Of a DNA stretch of 5,430 bases, positions 1 to 5,230 are shown piece by piece (positions within the stretch are counted from its first letter, which is position 1; every line of letters starts with the position of its first letter). A program made the position numbers and the translations under genes. This DNA is from Mesotoga sp. UBA6090 (GTDB taxonomy: Bacteria > Thermotogota > Thermotogae > Petrotogales > Kosmotogaceae), in the NCBI RefSeq assembly GCF_002435945.1, contig NZ_DIXC01000036.1:1-5430 (forward strand). The letters are read 5' to 3'. Under the pieces are notes generated by a model. That model saw only the letters and a list, made by a program, of their open reading frames with translations. It made no database searches and was not told the origin of the DNA.

Positions 1-57
1 GGAAGTGATGCGCTGAGAAGCACCGTTGTTCGTCAACGGTTCTCCGTCCTCCGAGAA
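1..57. repeat. Interspersed hairpin repeat A, copy 1
   Basis: This element begins GAAGTGATGCG and contains the stem ACCGTTG / CAACGGT around a TTCGT loop (22-40), followed by a CTCCGTCCTCCGA tail. From position 4 on, 37 bases are identical to the copy at 4829, and the first 25 bases are identical to 5406-5430. Related shorter versions of the stem and tail occur near 376-395, 539-574 and 5025-5058. It does not code, and no transposase is linked to it. It is best described as a miniature palindromic repeat family; its mechanism of spread is unknown. Confidence 0.85.
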
Positions 58-72
58 GAGAGCGTATGAGCC

Positions 73-115
73 GGGTCTAGGGTTGTGAGGTCTAGGGTCT
101 GGCAAGAGGGTTGGG
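73..115 (+). repeat. G-rich tract with repeated GGTCTAGGG
   Basis: The nine-base word GGTCTAGGG occurs twice (74-82 and 89-97). Five GGG runs lie at 73-75, 80-82, 95-97, 108-110 and 113-115. The loops are uneven and two are about 10 bases or longer, so G-quadruplex formation is possible but not strongly predicted. It resembles a degenerate simple repeat inside the larger repeat patchwork. Confidence 0.4.
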
Positions 116-179
116 AACTATTGTTGTAAAGAGCGGTTCTTCGTTCCGACACTTCGTTTCCAGGTTCTTCGTTTAGGAC

Positions 180-326
180 CACGAGATGAGGAGAGAGCGC
201 GAGAAGGACGAGAAGAAAGAGATCCCGCTACGGGATGACAATCTTAGGTGATTCTGTAGGGGCGAACGGCTGTTCGCCCGAAGAGGGGGAAGCCATCTCA
301 CAGGCGCAAGGCAGAAGGCAAAAAGT
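180..326. repeat. Long interspersed repeat B, copy 1
   Basis: About 147 bases recur almost unchanged at 5071-5229 in the same orientation. The element is composite. It has a purine-rich stretch (180-221), a palindrome ATCCCG-CTA-CGGGAT (222-236), and a second palindrome GGGCGAAC-GGCT-GTTCGCCC (260-279). A tail containing CATCTCACAGGCGCAAGG follows. It differs from copy 2 by a few substitutions and by lacking 10 bases inside the first palindrome. No open frame is shared by the two copies in a way that suggests coding. Confidence 0.85.
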
Positions 327-375
327 GGTCGGTCTGCTAACTCAGGCTAGTCGCATTAGACAAGGTTGTCCGTAG

Positions 376-395
376 GCCGTTCACCGTCCTCCGAG
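376..395. repeat. Degenerate fragment of repeat A
   Basis: A short stretch reading GCCGTTCACCGTCCTCCGAG resembles the stem and tail of repeat A, with the central stem partly lost. It is probably a decayed copy. Confidence 0.4.
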
Positions 396-489
396 CTGGA
401 AGATCGTTGCAAGTTCCATGATGTAAGTTGCAAGAAGAAGCCAGACCTCTATCTGAAAGAGCAATGATAAGTGTAATCCCCCTTTCAAA

Positions 490-520
490 GTCATCCTGAC
501 AATGCTCCTGGTCAGGATCT
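490..520. repeat. REP-like palindrome, copy 1
   Basis: Perfect 8-bp arms ATCCTGAC (493-500) and GTCAGGAT (511-518) flank the 10-base loop AATGCTCCTG. The 31 bases from 490 to 520 are identical to 869-899. The flanking GTC before the left arm and CT after the right arm are shared with the related palindrome at 727-750. It has the form of an extragenic palindromic repeat. No T-tract follows, so it is not an obvious terminator. Confidence 0.8.
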
Positions 521-538
521 GGACGCGGTGCGAGGTCC

Positions 539-574
539 ACCGTTAACGGTTCTCCGTTCTCCGAAAAGAACGGT
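539..574. repeat. Repeat A-type element with perfect 12-bp palindrome
   Basis: ACCGTTAACGGT (539-550) is a perfect palindrome and is followed by the A-family tail TCTCCGTTCTCCGAAAAG. A second potential stem pairs CGTTCT (555-560) with AGAACG (567-572). Compared with the copies at 1 and 4829, the TTCGT loop is missing, so this is a loop-less variant of the same family. Confidence 0.65.
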
Positions 575-726
575 TTCAAGTTTCGGTGTGCAAGTCATAA
601 GGCTAGAACAAGTGCACAGCGGCTCTGAAGACCTAGATGCTGAAACGAGCATGACGAATTATCGCGTTTTCAGAATCAGCAAACGCTGTCATACCAATCA
701 TGACTTTTTGGAACTCCCTCTCATTG

Positions 727-750
727 TCATCCCGAACTTGTTTCGGGATC
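727..750. repeat. REP-like palindrome, variant stem
   Basis: Arms ATCCCGAA (729-736) and TTCGGGAT (742-749) pair perfectly around the loop CTTGT. The outer ATCC...GGAT and the flanking GTC are shared with the elements at 490 and 869. The inner bases differ on both arms in a pairing-preserving way (CCTGAC/GTCAGG against CCCGAA/TTCGGG). Confidence 0.7.
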
Positions 751-868
751 TATTCTTTGAGGGAATCTACGATTATGAATCCGTGAATTTGCAAAGTTAG
801 TGCGCAAAGAACATGGTGCTGAATCAAGTTCATGACGTGATGCGGCGTTTTAAAAATAACCGCACACT

Positions 869-899
869 GTCATCCTGACAATGCTCCTGGTCAGGATCT
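869..899. repeat. REP-like palindrome, copy 2
   Basis: It is identical over 31 bases to 490-520: arms ATCCTGAC (872-879) and GTCAGGAT (890-897) with the loop AATGCTCCTG. Identity that includes the loop points to recent duplication or ongoing homogenisation. Confidence 0.8.
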
Positions 900-910
900 C
901 TGTCTTTGGC

Positions 911-958
911 GCGAAAAATGGGACAGGCATAAGGAGAATTGTCAGTCCCTATTTTCGC
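911..958. repeat. Imperfect inverted repeat
   Basis: The left arm 911-924 (GCGAAAAATGGGAC) pairs with the right arm 945-958 (GTCCCTATTTTCGC), with two mismatches in 14 bases and a 20-base loop. It is not related to families A or B. It could be the remains of a small palindromic element. There is no U-run on either side that would make it a clear terminator. Confidence 0.4.
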
Positions 959-1136
959 TTACAGCGTTCAGCGGCTCTTTGCTCCTAAGCGCAGAGCGTT
1001 TCATAAGGAGCCAGTCAGTTCCCCTTTCGCAAAGCCAACCATGATCTAGCAAGGGTCAAACTAGGCTCTTGAAAATCGCAATTCACGTCGTGCCTCAGTG
1101 TCAGGGTGACAGTGTCGAAACCCTGCTGAACATTTT

Positions 1137-1448
1137 TTAGTCCCTTTTTTGTCTTCGTTTGAAGGCATTATTGTAGGCTAGAAGATCTTCTCTTTTGTTT
1201 ATGCTAACTACGAAGATCGTTCTTGAATCTGAATCAATGGAATACACAATTCTGAACTTCTTCTTGAAGAAATAGGCTTTGTAGTATCCGGTTAGATCTA
1301 TTCCATGTTTATTCCCTAGTGCTATTCCCAGAAAAGGATTTGCAGAGATTTGCTTCAGTTTGCTCTTTGCAAGCGATTTGATCTGCCCATCCATTCTCTC
1401 TACTTCTTTGAGAGCCTCAGGATGAAATCGTGTTTTCCAACTGCTCAT
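1137..1448 (-). CDS. RelE/ParE-family type II toxin
   Basis: This 103-residue protein has the full small-toxin layout of the RelE/ParE superfamily: an N-terminal WKTRFHPEALKEVERMD helix segment (residues 4-20), a second basic helix (24-34), and NPFLGIALGNKHGIDLTGYYK (37-57). A strand KFRIVYSID (64-72) and the ending IFVVSINKREDLLAYNNAFKRR (78-99) follow. RelE members cleave mRNA at the ribosome and ParE members inhibit gyrase. The sequence does not settle which, although the conserved KR-E and Tyr near the C-terminus fit the RelE side. Its ATG overlaps the antitoxin stop codon (ATGA, 1448-1445). No close Shine-Dalgarno lies in front of it, so translation is probably coupled to the antitoxin. 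It ends in TAA and appears intact. Family assignment is secure; the target is inferred only. Confidence 0.9.
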   Translation of the reverse strand: MSSWKTRFHPEALKEVERMDGQIKSLAKSKLKQISANPFLGIALGNKHGIDLTGYYKAYFFKKKFRIVYSIDSDSRTIFVVSINKREDLLAYNNAFKRRQKRD

Positions 1449-1714
1449 ATGTCGTCAATATCTACTTCCAGATACTCTTCTTTCGGAACTACTGCTCTTT
1501 CTTTTAGGATCTCCGCTATCTGCGAATTTTCAAAGAGCTCTTCCACTTCGATTAGTTTCTTATACGTCTCAATATTCATAACGGCATACTTTATCTCGCT
1601 ATTCTTGATTACCAAGAGCGTATCGCCACTGCTTTCTAGCTGCCTGAAATACTTACCTGGACTTCTAGACAAGTCTGTCATGCTGACTGTGTTGGTTTTT
1701 GATGTGTAATGCAT
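1445..1714 (-). CDS. Phd/YefM-family antitoxin
   Basis: This 89-residue protein is the first gene of the operon. Residues 8-50 carry the Phd/YefM DNA-binding fold signature: NTVSMTDLSRSPGKYFRQL, then SSGDTLLVIKNSEIKYAVMNIETYKKL. The acidic C-terminal tail (about 54-89, ending EEYLEVDIDDI) is the usual toxin-binding, intrinsically flexible part. In this family the antitoxin neutralises the toxin and represses the operon, more strongly with toxin bound. The start at 1714 is favoured over the internal Met12 because AAGGAGGTG lies directly upstream with GGAGG 9 bases from the ATG. The gene overlaps the toxin by 4 bases. Length and motifs are complete. Confidence in the family is high; autorepression is inferred from the family and from the repeat at its promoter. 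Confidence 0.9.
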   Translation of the reverse strand: MHYTSKTNTVSMTDLSRSPGKYFRQLESSGDTLLVIKNSEIKYAVMNIETYKKLIEVEELFENSQIAEILKERAVVPKEEYLEVDIDDI

Positions 1715-1721
1715 GATTTAG

Positions 1722-1730
1722 CACCTCCTT
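1722..1730 (-). promoter_or_regulatory. Strong ribosome binding site of the antitoxin gene
   Basis: On the minus strand AAGGAGGTG is a near-perfect Shine-Dalgarno. Its GGAGG is 9 bases before the ATG at 1714. It fixes the antitoxin start and fits the need for antitoxin in excess of toxin, whose own start lacks a comparable site. Confidence 0.85.
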
Positions 1731-1752
1731 TATCTTGGTACTTTGCTACGTA

Positions 1753-1776
1753 TTATTATACAAATTATTATACAAA
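1753..1776. repeat. Perfect 12-bp tandem repeat at the TA promoter
   Basis: Two adjacent exact copies of TTATTATACAAA (plus strand) span this interval. On the minus strand each contains TATAAT, one at 1760-1755 and one at 1772-1767. Direct repeats overlapping the promoter are a plausible binding site for the Phd-type antitoxin, but they may also simply be two alternative -10 boxes. Confidence 0.7.
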
Positions 1777-1795
1777 GTAGGATGCGAAACGACAA
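1767..1795 (-). promoter_or_regulatory. Promoter of the toxin-antitoxin operon
   Basis: The minus strand carries TTGTCG (1795-1790), a 17-base spacer and a consensus TATAAT (1772-1767). Transcription would start near 1760, inside the second copy of the 12-bp repeat and about 45 bases before the antitoxin ATG. The second TATAAT at 1760-1755 has no good -35 partner. The promoter lies at the broken 3' end of the AbiEii remnant. Confidence 0.7.
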
Positions 1796-2112
1796 CTCTT
1801 GTTTCTTACCGATAATTCTTTCTCAAAGCAAACCGATTCAATCAACATTTCAAATTTAACTCCCTTGTCTTGAAGTTCCGATCGATCAGCTTCTCAAAGA
1901 TAATCGATATCTATGTCAACTGATAATCTGGGAATTCACAGGAAGAAAAGATTTATCGCGGTTCCGCCTTTGAGAGCAAATCTACTGGGTAGATATTCAT
2001 TTCTTGATGCCCTATCTAGAAACGAGAGAAGTATTGAAACCTTCTGGAGGATTTCCTGCCGGTAACCGGTTTGACCTGACAGTCCAAAGAGCGTCTCTCT
2101 AGATAATCTCAT
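1768..2112 (-). pseudogene. abiEii: AbiEii-type nucleotidyltransferase toxin, N-terminal remnant
   Basis: The frame begins ATGAGATTATCT at 2112 with GGGAGG 4 bases upstream and reads RQEILQKVSILLSFLDRAS, then RFALKGGTAINLFFL. ALKGGTA-NLF is the first nucleotidyltransferase motif of AbiEii/AbiGii toxins. A TGA at 1938-1936 interrupts it. The same frame continues with IPRLSVDIDIDYL, which contains the expected DxD catalytic motif. A second TGA at 1896-1894 follows, and then EADRSELQDKGVKFEMLIES. The frame ends at a TAA (1770-1768) inside the TA promoter repeat. Family members are usually 250-300 residues, so more than half of the gene is missing. The start overlaps the end of the AbiEi remnant by ATGA, as in intact AbiE operons. 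A longer start at 2124 adds four residues but would include the ribosome binding site. The gene is very probably dead. Confidence 0.83.
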
Positions 2113-2422
2113 CGTTCCTCCCAATCTTCATCCCATAAATATTTCGGCACGACAAGATTCCATTCGCCGGCAAATTTCGATTCTTCATCGCTTCTTCGAG
2201 CCATGTAGTGTGGCGAAGCAGGAATCATTTTTTTCAGCTCATCCAAGAAACCACTATGGATGTTAATGATTCCGATGTTTGAGTGAAAAAGTAGCCAACT
2301 TTGGCTGCTGTTGTTGCGTTGTCTTGAATCATGAGATATTCAAGCACTTTGTCGGTATCCAGACATTCCACCATTTTTAGGGACGTCAAACCTCCCAAAA
2401 TCAGACAAGCTTTGAAGCGCCG
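2109..2422 (-). pseudogene. abiEi: AbiEi-type antitoxin, frameshifted C-terminal remnant
   Basis: One minus-strand frame, open from 2422 to a TGA at 2236-2234, reads GGLTSLKMVECLDTDKVLEYL and then DNATTAAKVGYFFTQTSESL. A second frame then continues with NIHSGFLDELKKMIPASPHYM and finally KFAGEWNLVVPKYLWDEDWEER, stopping at TGA 2111-2109. K/RVGYFL-Q, then P--P-Y, then WNL-VP and a terminal W-E is the typical order at the C-terminus of AbiEi antitoxins (type IV TA). The two frames join near 2250-2268, so a frameshift is present. No N-terminal winged-helix part is recognisable upstream of 2422, where a TAG closes the frame. The ATGA overlap with the AbiEii start supports the identification. AbiEi represses its operon and counters AbiEii; neither role is likely to survive here. 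Confidence 0.7.
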
Positions 2423-2470
2423 CTATGAAACAAGTGAAAAGCAGGAGAAGAAGCTCTAAAGGACTTTGGT

Positions 2471-2524
2471 TCAACACCTTCAGGTTCAGTGTAGTTGACT
2501 AGCGACCTCAACACAGGTTGACTA
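2471..2524. promoter_or_regulatory. Candidate operator: alternating TCAAC / GTTGA half-sites
   Basis: Four copies of one half-site in alternating orientation lie just upstream of the helicase promoter: TCAAC at 2471, GTTGA at 2494, TCAAC at 2509 and GTTGA at 2517. GTTGACTA occurs exactly twice, 23 bases apart (2494-2501 and 2517-2524), which is about two helical turns. The arrangement is compatible with binding of a dimeric regulator. No candidate regulator gene is identifiable in the window other than the Phd-type antitoxin. Confidence 0.4.
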
Positions 2525-2547
2525 CTGCACTTTTCGGTAATCTTTTG

Positions 2548-2553
2548 TATACT
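2548..2553 (+). promoter_or_regulatory. Candidate -10 box of the primase-helicase gene
   Basis: TATACT is a good -10 hexamer, but no convincing -35 lies 16-18 bases upstream; the nearest TTGACT (2518-2523) is 24 bases away. Initiation 7 bases downstream would give a leader of only about 14 bases that begins at the Shine-Dalgarno. The weak -35 fits an activated or tightly controlled promoter. Confidence 0.4.
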
Positions 2554-2560
2554 ATTACTG

Positions 2561-2566
2561 AAGGAG
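2561..2566 (+). promoter_or_regulatory. Ribosome binding site of the primase-helicase gene
   Basis: AAGGAG lies 7 bases before the ATG at 2574 and decides this start. No other in-frame start nearby has a comparable site. Confidence 0.8.
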
Positions 2567-2573
2567 TTGCTTT

Positions 2574-4841
2574 ATGGACAATGATCTCCAGAGACTGAAA
2601 AGCCGAATAGCTGGACTTGAAGAGGCCAATGAACGTTTGAGAAAAAACTCGGGAAACCAGAGAACTGGCAATTACACGGTCTCACATTATTCATCGCCCG
2701 ATGAGAAGATAGCACTTTTCAGATCTCTCTTCTTCGGCAGGCAGGATGTTTACGCGCTTAGATGGGAAGGAGCGAACGGATCTTACGGGTACCAGCCAGT
2801 TTGCAAGAACATTTGGAAGAAGGGTATTTGCAGGAAACCTCAGATCAAGTGCTCTCAGTGCGAGTCGAGAGAGTTCGCACCACTTACAGATCGGGTAATC
2901 TATAATCATCTTTCAGGGGAGATTTCAGTGGGTGTCTATCCTCTTCTTGAGGACGAATCCTGCAGATTTTTCGCCGCCGATCTAGATGGGGACGGATGGG
3001 AAGAGGATGCGAAAGCTTTCTCAAATGTTTCCTCCTCACTTTCGATTCCGTTGTATGTGGAGAGATCAAGATCTGGCAATGGTTGTCATCTTTGGTTATT
3101 CTTCAAAGACGCAATTAAGGCCTCTATAGTTCGGAAGCTCGGTTTCGAATTGCTCAATCGGGTTCTTGAGAGCCGGCCAAGATTGGGCTTAGGATCATAT
3201 GACAGGTTTTTTCCTAATCAAGATGTGCTTCCAAAGGGCGGGCTTGGGAATCTGATAGCTCTTCCCTTGCAGGGAACTTCAAGGAAAAATGGAAATACGG
3301 TATTTCTAAACGACAATTTTGCGCCGCACGCAGACCAATGGGCCCATCTCTCATCGATTGAGAGGATTGATTCCTCGAAGATTGTGGATGTTTTGCGCGA
3401 ACTGGAGAAGAGCTATACAGAAAAAGCGACAAACCAAGTGAGATTAACTAAAGAAATCTTCCCTGAAGAAGTAACGCTGAAAATAGACAGTATGATAAGT
3501 ATTGAGAAGGGTTCACTTCCCTCCTCAATAATGAATGAGATTCTTAAGTTAGCATCTTTCGATAATCCTGAGTTTTTCAGAGCGCAGGCAATGAGGCTGC
3601 CAACATACAACAAGCCAAGACGGATTAACTGTGCAGATGAAGACGAAAACCGCTTCCTGTTGCCCAGAGGTTGCCTGTATGATTTGCTTGATCTTCTAGA
3701 AAAGAATGGAGTGCGCGTTAATCTGATCGACAATCGATCCAAGGGAAGTTGTATAGAGTTCACTTTTCACGGTAAATTGACACAGGATCAGGATAGAGCC
3801 GCCAGCGAGATGCTCGCCCACGAGTTCGGAATTCTTTGCGCTCCTACTGGTACCGGAAAGACAGTAATTGCTCTAAAGCTAATTGCACAAAGAAAGCGCG
3901 GCACACTTATTCTAGTTCATCGAAGAGAGCTCTTACGACAATGGCAGGAAAGCGCTTGCGAGTTTCTTCAGATCCCACCCGAGGAGATAGGACAAATAGG
4001 TCTTGGAAAGAAAACCGCAAAAGGTGTCCTGGATATAGCTCTCATACAGACTCTTGCGCGTAACGAACAAACTCTCAAGAGCCTTCCCGATTATGGTCAA
4101 GTAATAGTTGATGAATGCCAGCATATACCGGCTTTCACAGTAGAAAGAGTTGTCAAGAGTATTTCCGCTAAGTTCATAACAGGTCTTACTGCCTCACCAA
4201 AGAGAAGAGATGGCCACGAAAGAATTTTGTTCATGCAGTGCGGTCCTATAAGACACAAGATGTCTAGAAAGGGAAGGTTCTTCTTTGAACGAACGTATGT
4301 GAGCAGACAGACCGGTCTGGTGACAGAAGTAGATTCCAAACCCAAGGAAATTTACAAAGCAATAGAGACCGATGAAGATAGAAATGCCTTGATCTGTGAA
4401 GACATCAGGAGGGCTATTGAAGCAGGAAGATACTGCCTTGTCTTCTCCGAAAGGGTTAAACACATTGAGATTCTTTACGAGATGCTAAGCGATCTGAAGA
4501 AAAAGATCTTCTTGTTGCACGGCAAACAGCCCAGGAAGATACAAGACGAGTCTCTGGATCGATTCAAGACCGAGATGAACGGTGCAGCGTTGCTATCTAC
4601 AGGAAGATACCTCGGTGAAGGATTCGATGATCCCAGGCTTGACACTCTCTTTCTCACGTTTCCGATTTCCTGGAAGGGAGTTCTTCAGCAATATGCTGGA
4701 AGACTACACAGGGAGAGCTTCGGAAAACATGAAGTCAGAATTTACGATTACGTCGACGAGAATGTGCCCATGTTGAAGAAAATGTTTGAAAACCGCAAGA
4801 AGGGATACAGGGCGCTAGGATATAGGCGAGTGATGCGCTGA
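2574..4841 (+). CDS. TOTE-type archaeo-eukaryotic primase fused to SF2 helicase
   Basis: This is a 755-residue, probably cytosolic, DNA-acting protein. Residues 1-25 (LQRLKSRIAGLEEANERLRK) look like a short coiled coil. C77, C86, C93 and C96 form a Zn-ribbon-like cluster. The AEP domain (about 45-250) shows the metal-binding DLDGD (D136, D138), SRSGNGCHLWLFF with H172, and DRFFPNQD followed by PKGGLGNLIALPLQG (210-234). This is the signature of the primase domain named for TOTE conflict systems. A linker (about 280-400) leads to a complete superfamily 2 helicase: QDQD (Q motif-like, 404-407), APTGTGKT (423-430), LVHRRELLRQW (447-457), DECQH (513-517), GLTASPKRRDG (537-547), LVFSER (622-627), LLSTGRYLGEGFDDP (673-687) and QQYAGRLHR (705-713). 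Proteins of this architecture are predicted to prime or extend nucleic acid at unwound targets in conflict with foreign DNA; the activity here is inferred. The usual DECHH reads DECQH. The last codons and the TGA lie inside a copy of repeat A, so the native C-terminus may have been replaced. It appears to be a single-gene transcription unit. Confidence 0.92.
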   Translation: MDNDLQRLKSRIAGLEEANERLRKNSGNQRTGNYTVSHYSSPDEKIALFRSLFFGRQDVYALRWEGANGSYGYQPVCKNIWKKGICRKPQIKCSQCESREFAPLTDRVIYNHLSGEISVGVYPLLEDESCRFFAADLDGDGWEEDAKAFSNVSSSLSIPLYVERSRSGNGCHLWLFFKDAIKASIVRKLGFELLNRVLESRPRLGLGSYDRFFPNQDVLPKGGLGNLIALPLQGTSRKNGNTVFLNDNFAPHADQWAHLSSIERIDSSKIVDVLRELEKSYTEKATNQVRLTKEIFPEEVTLKIDSMISIEKGSLPSSIMNEILKLASFDNPEFFRAQAMRLPTYNKPRRINCADEDENRFLLPRGCLYDLLDLLEKNGVRVNLIDNRSKGSCIEFTFHGKLTQDQDRAASEMLAHEFGILCAPTGTGKTVIALKLIAQRKRGTLILVHRRELLRQWQESACEFLQIPPEEIGQIGLGKKTAKGVLDIALIQTLARNEQTLKSLPDYGQVIVDECQHIPAFTVERVVKSISAKFITGLTASPKRRDGHERILFMQCGPIRHKMSRKGRFFFERTYVSRQTGLVTEVDSKPKEIYKAIETDEDRNALICEDIRRAIEAGRYCLVFSERVKHIEILYEMLSDLKKKIFLLHGKQPRKIQDESLDRFKTEMNGAALLSTGRYLGEGFDDPRLDTLFLTFPISWKGVLQQYAGRLHRESFGKHEVRIYDYVDENVPMLKKMFENRKKGYRALGYRRVMR

Positions 4842-4880
4842 GAAGCACCGTTGTTCGTCAACGGTCCGCCGTCCTCCGAA
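4829..4880. repeat. Repeat A, copy 2, overlapping the helicase gene end
   Basis: The first 37 bases are identical to 4-40, and the tail differs at only a few positions (CCGCCG for TCTCCG). The stem ACCGTTG / CAACGGT (4847-4865) lies a few bases past the stop codon. The first 13 bases of the repeat encode the end of the helicase (V-M-R-stop), so the gene terminates inside the repeat. Without a T-tract after the stem it is not a canonical terminator on the plus strand, although it is the only strong hairpin near the gene end. Confidence 0.85.
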
Positions 4881-4894
4881 AAAAACGCAAAGAT

Positions 4895-4950
4895 CGGTTT
4901 ATAAGGGGCGGGTTAGCAAGAACGGGTTATCAAAACCGGGTTATAAAAGC
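4895..4950. repeat. Tandem array of four 14-bp units
   Basis: Four units of exactly 14 bases follow one another. CGGTTTATAAGGGG is the most diverged; CGGGTTAGCAAGAA, CGGGTTATCAAAAC and CGGGTTATAAAAGC come next. The first six bases are almost constant and the rest varies. It is a small degenerate minisatellite with no coding potential seen. Confidence 0.7.
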
Positions 4951-4990
4951 TCGAAAAAAGGGATTGATTTGCGCCGAGGGCCATCCGCAG

Positions 4991-5009
4991 AAGTGATGCT
5001 GCTTCGCAG
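4991..5009. repeat. Single GAAGTGA hairpin unit
   Basis: AAGTGATG is followed by CTGC-TTC-GCAG (4999-5009). This is the same leader and C(TNC)G-loop hairpin as in the 22-bp units at 5363-5406, so it is an isolated member of that family. Confidence 0.6.
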
Positions 5010-5024
5010 GAAGTCTCTCAGGTC

Positions 5025-5058
5025 AACCGTCAACGGTTCTCCGTCCTCTGAAAAGAGA
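5025..5058. repeat. Repeat A-type element, stem-shortened variant
   Basis: AACCGT-CA-ACGGTT (5025-5038) is a near-palindrome followed by CTCCGTCCTCTGAAAAG, the A-family tail. It lies about 13 bases before repeat B copy 2. Confidence 0.6.
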
Positions 5059-5070
5059 GAGAGTTAAGGA

Positions 5071-5229
5071 CACGAGATTAGGAGAGAGCGCGAGAAGGAC
5101 GAGAAGAAAGAGATCCCGTACAGGAGCGCTACGGGATGACAATCTTAGGTGATTCTGTAGGGGCGAACGGCTGTTCGCCCGAAGAAAAAGAAGCCATCTC
5201 ACAGGCGCAAGGAAGAAGCCAAAAAGTAG
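5071..5229. repeat. Long interspersed repeat B, copy 2
   Basis: It matches 180-326 in the same orientation with one mismatch in the first 48 bases. A 10-base insertion follows (5119-5128), so the first palindrome becomes ATCCCGTA / TACGGGAT (5113-5120 and 5130-5137) around a 9-base loop. After this, 56 bases are identical (5129-5184), including the GGGCGAAC / GTTCGCCC stem. The purine run following differs slightly, and similarity fades near 5229. Confidence 0.85.
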
Positions 5230-5230
5230 C

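Larger units (their letters stand above)
1..1136. other. Gene-free, repeat-rich intergenic region
   Basis: No frame in this stretch has a ribosome binding site, family resemblance or composition that supports a gene. The few open frames of 80-90 codons run straight through the palindromic repeats. Apart from the listed elements, the region also contains two similar 22-base words beginning CATAAGGAG (928 and 1002). A possible stem CAGGGT/ACCCTG (about 1102-1125) lies just beyond the toxin gene stop, but it has no T-tract. The region appears to be an accumulation zone for non-coding repeats. Confidence 0.7.

Noticed and set aside
73..115. Functional G-quadruplex
   Set aside because: The GGG runs are separated by uneven, partly long loops and lie in a degenerate repeat; support is too weak for a functional claim.
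337..579. Minus-strand open frame of 80 codons
   Set aside because: It overlaps a REP palindrome and A-type repeats and shows no domain or start signal.
528..800. Plus-strand open frame of 90 codons
   Set aside because: It runs through an A-type palindrome and a REP-like palindrome, has no ribosome binding site and no protein family features.
1096..1136. Terminator for the TA operon
   Set aside because: A CAGGGT/ACCCTG stem lies downstream of the toxin on the minus strand, but the loop is 12 bases and no U-tract follows it.
1350..1709. Plus-strand open frame of 119 codons
   Set aside because: It is the antisense shadow of the antitoxin and toxin genes, which have clear family motifs.
1894..1938. 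TGA recoding (selenocysteine or alternative code) in AbiEii
   Set aside because: The positions correspond to ordinary Asp/Asn and Gly residues in the family, the gene is truncated anyway, and other genes in the window use TGA as a normal stop.
4847..4885. Rho-independent terminator after the helicase
   Set aside because: A 7-bp stem exists at 4847-4865, but it is followed by CCGCC and an A-run, not a T-run, on the transcribed strand, and the same stem occurs in repeats away from genes.
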